Both the position numbers and the translations under genes were made by a program. Below the pieces are notes generated by a model, which was not told the DNA's origin, did not search any database, and saw nothing but the letters and a program-made list of their open reading frames with translations. A DNA stretch of 64,000 nucleotides from Streptococcus mitis (GTDB taxonomy: Bacteria; Bacillota; Bacilli; Lactobacillales; Streptococcaceae), in the NCBI RefSeq assembly GCF_009496155.1, contig NZ_WIJP01000003.1:106408-170407 (forward strand). Reading direction: 5' to 3'. Of the stretch, positions 55,873 through 63,910 are shown in pieces; positions within the stretch are counted from its first letter, which is position 1, and each line of letters opens with the position of its first letter.

Positions 55873-56838
55873 ATGCCTTATGCAATCCTGCGTTTCCAGA
55901 AACGAAAAGCGGGCGGCGTTGCGGCTTGTGAACGCCACAACGAGCGGAAGAAAGAAGCCTACAAAAGCAACCCAGATATAGATATGGAACGCTCTAAAAA
56001 CAATTACCATCTCATAGCACCACCAAAGTACACCTACAAGAAAGAGATTAACCGCATGGTAGCCGAAGCGGGGTGCAGGACAAGGAAAGACAGCGTGATG
56101 ATGGTGGAAACGCTCATCACAGCTTCACCAGAATTTATGAACCAGTTACCGCCCGAAGAACAAAAAGCGTATTTCCAGACGGCTCTTGACTTCATTTCGG
56201 AGCGTGTTGGAAAGCAGAATATCCTCTCCGCTGTCGTCCATATGGACGAGAGAACGCCCCATATGCACCTCTGCTTTGTGCCGATTACGCCAGACAATAA
56301 GCTGTCAGCGAAAGCTATCTTAGGCAACCAGAAATCATTATCCGAGTGGCAGACCGCCTACCATGAGCGGATGTCCTCACGGTGGAATCAGCTTGAACGG
56401 GGGCAGTCCTCAATGGAAACCAAGCGGAAACACGTCCCCACATGGCTCTATAAATTAGGCGGCAGGCTTGATAAACAGTATGAAGAAATCGTGTCTGCCC
56501 TATCCGACATCAACGCCTTTAACGCAGGGAAGAAAAGGGATAAAGCGTTAGATTTACTCTCTGCATGGCTGCCAGACGTGGAGAAATTCTCTAAGGAAAT
56601 CGGGAAACAGCAGGCGTATATCGACAGTTTGAAAGAGAGAATTGGGCAGGAATCAGACTATGCGGGGCGTATGCGTGATGAAAAGTACGAGCAGGAACTA
56701 AAGGTGCAGAAAGCGAATCAGAAGATATTTGAATTGCAGAGAACCAACGAGCAGATGGGGCGGCTGCTGTCAAAAATACCGCCCGAAGTGTTGGAAGAAT
56801 TGCAGAAAAATCATAGAAGCAGAGCGAAAGAAAGGTAG
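55873..56838 (+). CDS. mobV: MobV-family relaxase
   Basis: A 321-residue relaxase. The N-terminal strand MPYAILRFQKRK, a His in ACERHNER, and the metal motif HMDERTPHMH (residues 123-132, HxDExxPHxH) define the MobV (Pre/Mob) family. The C-terminus is coiled coil. ATG 55873 follows AAAGGAGG; the frame is open further upstream through the repeats without a start site of quality. It should nick the oriT at 55570 and mobilise the IME circle through another element's channel. Confidence 0.92.
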   Translation: MPYAILRFQKRKAGGVAACERHNERKKEAYKSNPDIDMERSKNNYHLIAPPKYTYKKEINRMVAEAGCRTRKDSVMMVETLITASPEFMNQLPPEEQKAYFQTALDFISERVGKQNILSAVVHMDERTPHMHLCFVPITPDNKLSAKAILGNQKSLSEWQTAYHERMSSRWNQLERGQSSMETKRKHVPTWLYKLGGRLDKQYEEIVSALSDINAFNAGKKRDKALDLLSAWLPDVEKFSKEIGKQQAYIDSLKERIGQESDYAGRMRDEKYEQELKVQKANQKIFELQRTNEQMGRLLSKIPPEVLEELQKNHRSRAKER

Positions 56839-56846
56839 ATATGTGA

Positions 56847-57701
56847 ATGAAGAAACAGGATTTTAAGGTGTTAAAGACCAAAGACTTGTACCCGTTCCCC
56901 GACAATCCGTTTCATGTGGCAGAAGATGAAACACTGTCAGAGTTAGCGGAAAGCATCAAGGAATTTGGCATTGTCACGCCGATAATCACACGCCCGAAAG
57001 AGGACGGGGACGGTTATGAAGTGATTGCAGGACAGCGGCGTGTCCGTGCTTCTGAACTTGCAGGGATAAATACCGTGCCTGCGTTTGTCCTGCCCTTAGA
57101 CCGTGACCGAGCCATCATCACCCTTGTAGACAGCAATTTGCAGCGTGAGAATATCCTGCCATCGGAGCGGGCGTTTGCTTACAAGATGAAATCCGAAGCC
57201 ATGAAGCGGCAGGGTTTCCGCACAGACTTAACCTCGTCACAAGTTGTGACGAAGTTGCGGACGGACGACAAGGTGGCACAGGGCTTCGGCGTGGGCAGGA
57301 TGACCGTGCAGCGTTTTATCCGCCTGACGGAACTGATACCGCCGATTTTGCAGATGGTGGACGAGGGGAAAATCGCCCTCACGCCTGCGGTGGAACTGTC
57401 CTTCTTGAAGAAAGACGAGCAGGAAAACCTCTTTGCCACGATGGAGAGCGAAGAAGCAACGCCCTCACTCTCACAGGCACAGCGGATGAAACAGTTAAGC
57501 CAGAGCGGGCGGCTTGACATGGATACGATATTTGCGATTATGACGGAGGAAAAGGGCAACCAGAAAGAAACCTTGAAAATCAACACAAGCAAGCTGAAAA
57601 AATACTTTCCGAAGAACACAACGTCGAAGCAGATGGAGGAAACCATCATCAAACTTTTGGAGCGTGAGTTGCAGAGGAAACGCAACCGTGACAGCCGCTA
57701 A
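56847..57701 (+). CDS. parB: ParB/Spo0J-family protein
   Basis: A 284-residue DNA-binding protein. The ParB N-terminal domain is seen in LYPFPDNPFHV and in EFGIVTPIITRP, then VIAGQRRVRASELAG (the CTP/clamp motif) and a central helix-turn-helix (VAQGFGVGRMTVQRFIRL). No ParA partner is present. It begins nine bases after the relaxase stop. It may stabilise the IME or regulate its genes. Confidence 0.9.
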   Translation: MKKQDFKVLKTKDLYPFPDNPFHVAEDETLSELAESIKEFGIVTPIITRPKEDGDGYEVIAGQRRVRASELAGINTVPAFVLPLDRDRAIITLVDSNLQRENILPSERAFAYKMKSEAMKRQGFRTDLTSSQVVTKLRTDDKVAQGFGVGRMTVQRFIRLTELIPPILQMVDEGKIALTPAVELSFLKKDEQENLFATMESEEATPSLSQAQRMKQLSQSGRLDMDTIFAIMTEEKGNQKETLKINTSKLKKYFPKNTTSKQMEETIIKLLERELQRKRNRDSR

Positions 57702-57746
57702 TCTTCTTTTTTCGGGAAGTAAATACAGAGAGTTGAGGTATGGAGA

Positions 57747-57977
57747 ATGAGAGAAATCCAGTATGAAATCGTAAAGGAAATCGCAGTATTGTCTACGGGC
57801 GACAGTGGCTACACAAAGGAAATCAATCTCATTTCATGGAATGGGAAAGAGCCGAAGTATGACATCCGCAGCTTTTCCCCGAACCGTGAAAAGTGCGGCA
57901 AGGGAATCACGCTGAACGCTGATGAAGCGGCGGCACTCCTTAAAGCATTACAGAAAGAATTAAACAGCGAGGATTAA
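57747..57977 (+). CDS. Small conserved IME protein, unknown function
   Basis: A 76-residue protein. It starts MREIQYEIVKEIAVLS and contains KEINLISWNGKEPKYDIRSF, a pattern I associate with the PC4/YdbC transcription cofactor-like fold that binds single-stranded DNA. That would fit a mobilization region. The assignment is by pattern and not certain. Its stop touches the next frame. Confidence 0.65.
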   Translation: MREIQYEIVKEIAVLSTGDSGYTKEINLISWNGKEPKYDIRSFSPNREKCGKGITLNADEAAALLKALQKELNSED

Positions 57978-58048
57978 TGGTATCTGATTGGCAGGGCGGG
58001 GACATTTCCAAACTCTTCCCTGCCCTGTCTGGAAAGGAAGATTTAAGT

Positions 58049-58240
58049 ATGGGCGAGGATAAGAAAGCAGATAAAAAGAGAAAGCGTATCGTGCCAAAAG
58101 CACCAGTGCAGATGATAATCAGCCGTGAATATGTCGGCACACAGACCGTTACAGAAGCGTTTGTCCCGATTATCTCCGAGGATATTCGGAAGAAGATTGC
58201 CGAGGGCGACACCTTCGACAATGAGGGGCTGTCCGCTTAG
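58049..58240 (+). CDS. Small IME protein upstream of the recombinase
   Basis: A 63-residue protein with a basic start (GEDKKADKKRKRIVPK) and an end reading SEDIRKKIAEGDTFDNEGLSA. ATG 58049 follows AAAGGAAG; the longer frame from 57977 has no ribosome site. It lies 54 bp ahead of the recombinase, so could be a partner or directionality factor; this is inference from position only. Confidence 0.55.
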   Translation: MGEDKKADKKRKRIVPKAPVQMIISREYVGTQTVTEAFVPIISEDIRKKIAEGDTFDNEGLSA

Positions 58241-58294
58241 AATGTACGCAATGGGACATGAAAACAGATAGGACAGATACGGAGGTTTTACAGT

Positions 58295-60151
58295 ATGGCA
58301 GGAATCAAAGAAGAAAAGAAAATCTATTTAGTCGGCATTTATTGCCGCTTATCTAAAGACGATGGTACGGATAACGAGAGTGCGAGCATTGCGACACAGA
58401 AATCCATCCTCACGGATTATGTGAAAAAGCAGGGATGGCACATAGCAAAAACGTATGTGGACGATGGTTATTCTGGTACAAATTTCCAAAGACCAAGTTT
58501 CCAGAATATGATAAAAGACATTGAAAGCGGTCTGATAAACTGCGTGATTACGAAAGATTTATCCCGTCTGGGGAGAAACTATCTTGATTGTGGGTTATAT
58601 CTGGAAGTTTTCTTCCCAGAGCATAACGTGAGGTATATAGCGGTCAATGACGGCGTAGATACCTTGAATAAATCTGCTATGGACATCACGCCTTTCCGCA
58701 ACATTTTAAACGAAATGTATGCCGCTGACATATCTGTTAAGATAAAATCGGCATATCGGGCGAGGTTTCAACAGGGGAAATTCATGGGAACTACCGCCCC
58801 TTATGGCTATATCAAAGACCCTGCCGACCACAACCATCTGCTGATAGATGATAAAGTGGCACATGTTGTAAAAGAGATATTCGACCTTGCATTAAAAGGG
58901 AATGGAGTTGCCAAAATTTGCAGACATCTTAATAAACAGCATATCCTACGCCCTGCCGCTTATGCGGCGGAGCGTGGCGAAACAGGCTTTGAACGTCATT
59001 TTGAGGGGAACGAGGACAAACGCTATATTTGGAGTGGGAACAGCGTGAGGAGCATTTTAAGAAGCCCGATATATGCGGGAAATCTTGTAGGCTACAAACG
59101 GATTGCCGCCAATATGAAAAGCAAGAAACGCCCCTCTAAGCTGCCCGAAGAATGGGAAGTGATACCCAATACCCATGAGGGAATAGTCACGCAGGAGGAA
59201 TTTGATATTGTCCAACAGCTTATTACAAGTCGTAGGCTTCCACAGAACAAGGGAGGATTTGTAAATATTTTTGCAGGCGTTATCAAGTGTGTGGACTGCG
59301 GATGTGCTCTGCGGGCAATGAACGTACACAGGAGGAAACGCCCAGAGATTATCGACTGTGTACAGTATTCATGTAATAATTATGCAAGAAACGGAAGAAG
59401 CGAGTGTAGTGCCCACAATATAGAAGCAAGGGATTTATTCAATGCCGTTCTTGCCGACATCAACTGTTTTGCGGATATGGCAGTGAATGATGAAAAGGCG
59501 GTCAGGGCCATAGAAAAGCGGCTCACGGAAACAGACCAGAGCAGGGCGAAAGCATTAGAGAAAGAACGTAAGAAGCTGAACAAACGCCTTGCGGAACTGG
59601 ACAGGCTGTTTTCCTCTCTCTACGAGGATAAGGTCATGGAGCGTATTACCGAGCGGAATTTTGAGATGATGTCGGGGAAATACCAGAAAGAGCAGCTTGA
59701 AATTGAAGCAAGGCTGAAAGAGGTGACGGAAACTCTTAATGAAAGCTACGAGAAATCACGGGGAATCCGTGACTTCCTCGCCCTTATCCGAAATTATCAA
59801 GGCTTAAAAGAACTGGATGCAACAGTTATAAACGCACTCATAGACAAGATACTTGTTTCGGAGCGTGAGAAGATGGCAGACGGAACAGTGAAGCAGGAAA
59901 TCAAGATTTACTATAAATTCATCGGCTTTGTCGATGAATTACATATCATACCTACAAAACGGTGGGCAGCAATGCCCGCTAAAAATTGTACGGTGTGCGG
60001 CGTTGAATATGTCCCGGGCTCTGGTGCATCAAGGTATTGTCCTGCTTGTGCCAAGAAGATACGGAGGGAGAAATCAAACGAGAGCAAACGCAGGAGCAGA
60101 GAACAGAAAAGGATAGCATGTATGAACTGTCCGCAAAAAATGACCGACTGA
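58295..60151 (+). CDS. Large serine recombinase (TnpX-like)
   Basis: A 618-residue site-specific recombinase that excises and inserts the IME. The N-terminal resolvase domain has catalytic Ser20 in YCRLSKDDG and the ITKDLSRLGRN segment. A recombinase domain follows (TTAPYGYIKDP). The zinc-ribbon has CVDCGC and a second Cys pair, then a coiled coil (about residues 395-490). The end has another Cys cluster (CTVCGVEY, RYCPACAKK). The stop TGA (60149-60151) contains the GA core, and the last codons contain the right inverted repeat. On excision the joined sequence ACTGAT keeps the stop. Confidence 0.94.
   Translation: MAGIKEEKKIYLVGIYCRLSKDDGTDNESASIATQKSILTDYVKKQGWHIAKTYVDDGYSGTNFQRPSFQNMIKDIESGLINCVITKDLSRLGRNYLDCGLYLEVFFPEHNVRYIAVNDGVDTLNKSAMDITPFRNILNEMYAADISVKIKSAYRARFQQGKFMGTTAPYGYIKDPADHNHLLIDDKVAHVVKEIFDLALKGNGVAKICRHLNKQHILRPAAYAAERGETGFERHFEGNEDKRYIWSGNSVRSILRSPIYAGNLVGYKRIAANMKSKKRPSKLPEEWEVIPNTHEGIVTQEEFDIVQQLITSRRLPQNKGGFVNIFAGVIKCVDCGCALRAMNVHRRKRPEIIDCVQYSCNNYARNGRSECSAHNIEARDLFNAVLADINCFADMAVNDEKAVRAIEKRLTETDQSRAKALEKERKKLNKRLAELDRLFSSLYEDKVMERITERNFEMMSGKYQKEQLEIEARLKEVTETLNESYEKSRGIRDFLALIRNYQGLKELDATVINALIDKILVSEREKMADGTVKQEIKIYYKFIGFVDELHIIPTKRWAAMPAKNCTVCGVEYVPGSGASRYCPACAKKIRREKSNESKRRSREQKRIACMNCPQKMTD
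60128..60151 (-). other. attR: IME right end: inverted repeat and GA core
   Basis: TGTCCGCAAAA (60128-60138), eleven bases, then GA (60150-60151). It mirrors the left end exactly in sequence and spacing, and lies within the recombinase coding sequence. Confidence 0.85.
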
Positions 60152-61103
60152 CATTCAGCAACGCAATGGACGGATTATCCGACAGGGAGATGAAAACAAG
60201 GAAGTGGATATTTACCACTACATTACCAAAGGTTCGTTTGATAATTATCTATGGGCAACTCAGGAGAACAAACTCCGTTATATTAAGCAGATTATGACTT
60301 CTAAGGAGCCGATTCGTGCTGCAGAAGACATTGATGAGCAGACCATGACAGCTTCTGATTTTAAGGCACTAGCAACAGGTAATCCTTATCTCAAATATAA
60401 GATGGAACTAGAGAATGATCTAACTCTATTAGAAAATCAAAGACGCGCCTTTCAACGCAGCAAGGATCACTATCGTCACACAATCTCCTACTGTGAAGAA
60501 AATATGCCCATTCTTGAGAAACGATTAATCAAGTATGATGGAGATATTCAACAGTCTGAAATGTCGAAAGACCAGGCATTTTCTATGATGATAGGTAAGC
60601 AAGCTTTTGATCAACGAGCTGAAGCGGGGGAATCTCTACACCGTCTTATCCGTCATAATCAAGCTGACAGCAAAGAATTCCGTACCCTAGCTAGTTATCG
60701 AGGATTTGACATTAAAATGCTTAGTCTTCCAACAAATCAACCTCTTCCTGAAACTTTCTCTGTTAAGATTGTAGGAGAAAATCAGTATTCTGTCAGTTTA
60801 GACTTGTATTCTCCTTTGGGGACAATTCAAAGACTCCAACATACGATAGACCACATTAAAGATGACCAAGTGAAAACTCAGAACTTATTGGATGAATTAA
60901 AGGATAAATGGACTACTGCTAAGGTAGAAATTGAGAAAAATTTTCCAAAGGAAGAGGATTATCAAACTAAAAAGGGCGAATACGATGTACTCGCGCCATT
61001 GATTGAAACAGAAACGGATTTAGATATTATTGATCAGGCCTTACGGCAATTCCACGAAAAAGGAAAAGAAAAGCAAGAACAACTTTCTTTTGAATTAGAT
61101 TAA
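60150..61103 (+). pseudogene. SNF2 helicase gene, 3' part
   Basis: From the GA core the frame reads IQQRNGRIIRQGDENKEVDIYHY, the conserved helicase motif VI, and goes on to the natural end of the ICE protein at 61103 (coiled-coil, Lys/Glu-rich). Together with 43876-49148 it makes a full gene of about 2070 codons when the IME excises. A GTG at 60204 could start a 299-residue fragment but without a good ribosome site, so it is treated as a remnant. Confidence 0.9.
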
Positions 61104-61177
61104 AAAATATATATAAATAGCGGACAAGAAAAGAAAAGCGCGGTAGAATAAAGATAGAAAGAAACGAGGTAACGATT

Positions 61178-61462
61178 ATGATGGAAGATACCTATTATCA
61201 ATTAGAAGAGGCCTTGGTACAGGGATTTCAAACACCTGAAGAATACCAAGCCTACAAGGAGTTAAAGGAACATTATGAGGAAGTGACAGGCGATTACAGT
61301 TTTTCTAAACGAGAACTCACTAGTCAATTGGAAATCTCTCTTCAGAATCATCGAAGTGTGGACTTTGAAGAACATGAAAAAGAGGAGTATTTGGACTTAG
61401 TTCAAAAGCTAGAGGAATTTGATTCCTCTCTTGCCACCCATTATCGTCAATTGATTGACTAG
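61178..61462 (+). CDS. Small acidic ICE protein
   Basis: A 94-residue, Glu-rich helical protein with GAAACGAGG upstream. No motif, signal or membrane segment. It follows the SNF2 gene after 75 bp in which AT-rich sequence may hold a promoter, and precedes a membrane protein. Typical backbone ORF of Tn5252-type ICEs; function unknown. Confidence 0.6.
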   Translation: MMEDTYYQLEEALVQGFQTPEEYQAYKELKEHYEEVTGDYSFSKRELTSQLEISLQNHRSVDFEEHEKEEYLDLVQKLEEFDSSLATHYRQLID

Positions 61463-61475
61463 AAAGGAGAAAGTC

Positions 61476-61763
61476 ATGAATGATTTACTCCTTGTCCCAG
61501 TAATTTTTTTAGCAGTAGGAGGAATTCTCATTCTTTTATGGAGACTCTTTCTGATTGCCAGTGGACTTTTCCTGATTGGTTTTGTCAGTTTTCTTATTTT
61601 CGTTGAGGGTTATGGAATTTATTTGTTCTTTACTGAACCAAACCTCTACATAGAAGATCTATCCCAGAATGGTCTGATAAGTTTTACAGGATTTTATGTA
61701 ACTTTTAATCTAGCATTTCTTGTCTTTGGTATTTTAAAAATTATCAGTTGGAAAAGAGAGTAA
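61476..61763 (+). CDS. Small ICE membrane protein
   Basis: A 95-residue protein with three hydrophobic segments (LLLVPVIFLAVGGILILLW, FLIGFVSFLIFVEGYGIYLFF and FNLAFLVFGILKII). ATG 61476 follows AAAGGAG; the frame extends seven codons upstream. Function unknown. Ends the SNF2 operon before a terminator. Confidence 0.65.
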   Translation: MNDLLLVPVIFLAVGGILILLWRLFLIASGLFLIGFVSFLIFVEGYGIYLFFTEPNLYIEDLSQNGLISFTGFYVTFNLAFLVFGILKIISWKRE

Positions 61764-61767
61764 AAAA

Positions 61768-61799
61768 ACAGTTGAACAAGGTTGTTCAGCTGTTTTTTA
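61768..61799. terminator. Terminator after the SNF2 operon
   Basis: An inverted repeat AACAGTTGAACAA/TTGTTCAGCTGTT (one mismatch) followed by six T. It separates the operon from a converging short peptide gene and may also end that transcript, since A-rich DNA flanks its left side. Confidence 0.85.
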
Positions 61800-61826
61800 T
61801 ATAGGGGCTAAATTACAGAATTGTAA

Positions 61827-61892
61827 TTATAAGGCGATGATAATGATGATTTCAAGTAAAATCATTATGAATCTTCTTTTGGGAATATTCAT
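61827..61892 (-). CDS. 21-residue hydrophobic peptide, pheromone- or toxin-like
   Basis: A short frame with an excellent AAAGGAGG ribosome site eight bases before ATG. It encodes a basic start (MNIPKRRF), a hydrophobic middle and the end LLEIIIIIAL. A basic N-terminus plus a C-terminal acidic residue followed by aliphatic residues is the pattern of streptococcal short hydrophobic peptides (SHP), whose mature forms begin with Glu or Asp. No Rgg regulator is seen next to it. Alternative: a small membrane toxin. It is transcribed divergently from an ABC exporter gene. Confidence 0.5.
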   Translation of the reverse strand: MNIPKRRFIMILLEIIIIIAL

Positions 61893-61934
61893 GTGAAACC
61901 TCCTTTAATAAATTAATTAAAACTTTAATTATTA

Positions 61935-61943
61935 TGGTATAAT
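61935..61943 (+). promoter_or_regulatory. Extended -10 promoter of the ABC exporter gene
   Basis: TGGTATAAT: a perfect -10 with the TGn extension (TATAAT at 61938-61943). The -35 region is AT-rich without a consensus box. It lies 111 bp before the ABC exporter start, overlapping the upstream region of the divergent peptide gene. Confidence 0.65.
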
Positions 61944-62053
61944 CTAGTCATATTATTGTACGTAATGTCCTGGTATTGCATTATCAGAATCGGGAGACAG
62001 TAGAAATTGTTCTACGATATGCAAAAAAACAGCTTTAGCAAGGAGTATAGTCT

Positions 62054-63583
62054 ATGCAGATTTATCTTAAACCGCTGCGTTGGTATCTTTTCTTTAATCT
62101 GGTTTTTGGTGGTATTTCCAATGTCTGCACTGCCTTGCTACCCTATTTCACTCAGGAATTGGTTAGGGGGCATTATCAAATCGCCTTGTATGGTTACTGC
62201 CTGGCGGTGTTGTGCTATCTGGGTTGCAACTATATCCAGATGCGTTTGGATTGGAAGCAGGCAATTCTCTTTTCCACTCATCTTAAAAATGACTGGTTTC
62301 ATTCGCTTTTGGAGTTGAGTCACCACGATTTCAAGCAGAAAACGGTGGCAGAATACATTTCCTATCAATCAAACGACCTAGATTCCTTGGAGAAGGACTA
62401 CCTACCACCTCTTATGAGTTTTATCAAGCAAATTCTGCGGATTCTCATTTACACTGTGGTGATTAGTCGCACCATCAATCCTTTGGTCGCTTTGATTTTG
62501 CTAGTTTCGACAGCTGTCAGTATTCAAATTCCCAAGATTGTGGGGAAGTTAACCGCCCAACGTCGGCAGGTTTATCTAGAAAAGCAGGGAAATTACTATC
62601 GTACTTTGGAGGATTTGCTCAAGGGACACCATCTGGTAAATCAAGTCACCTTGTCTGGCTTTCAGGACCAGCAACGAAATGCTCTCAATACCTTGCAGGA
62701 TAAGTATTTGGGTTACGGTTTGACCAAAATCATGGGTATTCTGCTGACAGGGCTTTCCTTTGAGTTTATCAGCATTGTCCTTTTCGCTTATCTCGCTTAC
62801 TCCCTTGCCACCCAGCAGTTGGGTATTCCTGAGGTTGTGGCTAGCTTTGGCTATATCACTGCTTTTTCGGAGCCAATTCAGGAAATCCTATACGACTTGC
62901 AAATGCTGGAGTCGGTCAAACCTGTGGTGCAAAGTTTTCAAGCAATTGTCAGCCGTCCGTCCGCTGTTCAGGCACCTCAGATGTCTTTCGAGACCCTGAT
63001 GCTAAACCATATCACCAAGCGACTGGGGGAGTCTAGCTTGACTATTCCCCACGTTGAAATTCGCAAGGGGGACAAGATTGCCCTCATCGGCGAAAATGGT
63101 TCTGGAAAGAGTAGTCTGCTCAACATTTTAAACGGGACTGACCGAGATTTTCAAGGCGAAATCTTACTTGATCATCTCCCTGTTCATCAACTCTGGGGCA
63201 AATTTGGTATGATTTTGCAACAGGAGCACACCTTTATCTCATCTTATGAAAATAATGTCACTATTTTCAAGACTTTTGAGGCTAATTTTAGGGATGAAAA
63301 GTTTGAAAAGATACCACCCCAGTCCCTGTCAGGTGGTCAGCAACAGCACATGTATCTCAATCGGGAGAAAAATCGTCATAGTCCGCTAATTATCATGGAT
63401 GAGCCTTTTTCTGCTTTGGATGCCAGCCAATTTCAAAAGGAATTAGACAAGGTACTTAGCTTGTCAAGTGCTGTCGTCCTTACACTTCACCGTCAAGAAG
63501 AGATGCTATCACGCTTTGATCAGATTTGGGAAATCAAGGATGGGGAGTTGGTTGTCGTGAAAAGAGTTCTAAAACATGACTAA
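62054..63583 (+). CDS. ABC exporter, fused membrane and ATPase domains
   Basis: A 509-residue half-transporter. Residues ~1-310 hold six membrane helices (type I exporter fold). The ATPase part has Walker A in IGENGSGKSSLLNI (~345), a Q-loop (MILQQEHTF), signature SLSGGQQQ (~435), Walker B LIIMDEPFSALD and a late LTLHRQ His switch. No C39 peptidase domain is present, so if it exports a peptide it does not cleave a leader in this way. AAGGAG precedes the ATG. A remnant of a second transporter gene follows, overlapping by eight bases. Confidence 0.9.
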   Translation: MQIYLKPLRWYLFFNLVFGGISNVCTALLPYFTQELVRGHYQIALYGYCLAVLCYLGCNYIQMRLDWKQAILFSTHLKNDWFHSLLELSHHDFKQKTVAEYISYQSNDLDSLEKDYLPPLMSFIKQILRILIYTVVISRTINPLVALILLVSTAVSIQIPKIVGKLTAQRRQVYLEKQGNYYRTLEDLLKGHHLVNQVTLSGFQDQQRNALNTLQDKYLGYGLTKIMGILLTGLSFEFISIVLFAYLAYSLATQQLGIPEVVASFGYITAFSEPIQEILYDLQMLESVKPVVQSFQAIVSRPSAVQAPQMSFETLMLNHITKRLGESSLTIPHVEIRKGDKIALIGENGSGKSSLLNILNGTDRDFQGEILLDHLPVHQLWGKFGMILQQEHTFISSYENNVTIFKTFEANFRDEKFEKIPPQSLSGGQQQHMYLNREKNRHSPLIIMDEPFSALDASQFQKELDKVLSLSSAVVLTLHRQEEMLSRFDQIWEIKDGELVVVKRVLKHD

Positions 63584-63719
63584 CATAAGCTTTTCACAAG
63601 TTCAAAAGAGTTTTCATAAGAATATGATTTTGGATATTCCTGATTTTCATCATCTATTATCTAGTCATGATAAAACTGATCATACGCTTTCAACGCATTT
63701 CGGTTTTTTGGGGGTCTAA
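63576..63719 (+). pseudogene. Remnant of a second ABC transporter gene
   Basis: Overlapping the previous stop by eight bases, an ATG opens a 47-codon frame. Its start (MTNISFSQVQKSFHKNMILD) is the typical first strand of an ABC ATPase or exporter nucleotide-binding domain. After about 26 residues the likeness ends and the frame closes at 63717-63719. The rest of the gene appears deleted, leaving a transporter that may once have been a heterodimer. Confidence 0.6.
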
Positions 63720-63845
63720 ATACCGTACGCTTTTTTTACTCAGGCCTCGTTTTTCCCGTGGTAAGCTCGGTGAATTTGAGACAATTATTTGATAGTATTA
63801 TAAAAAATTAAGGATTCTTTTTTCAATGTAGAGTCCTTTTTCTAT

Positions 63846-63879
63846 TGTGATACTTTTTTCAAGATTTATCTGGTATTCT
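63846..63879 (+). promoter_or_regulatory. Promoter of the surface protein gene, shared motif copy 3
   Basis: TGTGATA (63846-63852), four bases, TTTCAA, eleven bases, TATTCT (63874-63879). Third copy of the architecture seen at 32591 and 43346. It lies 31 bp before the start codon at 63911, behind a weak hairpin with T run (about 63810-63843). Confidence 0.7.
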
Positions 63880-63910
63880 TGACCTAGTTTTTATAGAAAG
63901 AAGGTCTAAG

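Larger units (their letters stand above)
49147..60151 (+). mobile_element. Serine-recombinase IME carrying tet(O), inserted in the SNF2 gene
   Basis: An 11.0-kb element bounded by GA dinucleotides (49147-49148 and 60150-60151). Removing it rejoins WRPSD to IQQRNGRIIRQG, restoring helicase motif VI without loss. Gene content: tnpV, tet(O), KTR protein, sigma-like genes, AAA ATPase, MobV relaxase with oriT, parB and a TnpX-like recombinase. No secretion genes, so it is mobilizable rather than conjugative. The mobilization genes are clearly richer in G+C than the ICE, suggesting an origin among clostridial-type gut Firmicutes. Confidence 0.92.

Noticed and set aside
55575..56010. Reverse-strand frames across the IME oriT region
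   Set aside because: They are shadows of the relaxase gene and the repeats, without ribosome sites or protein-like composition.
61960..62053. Short frame ending in RYAKKQL just before the ABC exporter
   Set aside because: It lacks an ATG and a ribosome site; at best a leader or a remnant, too weak to list as a gene.
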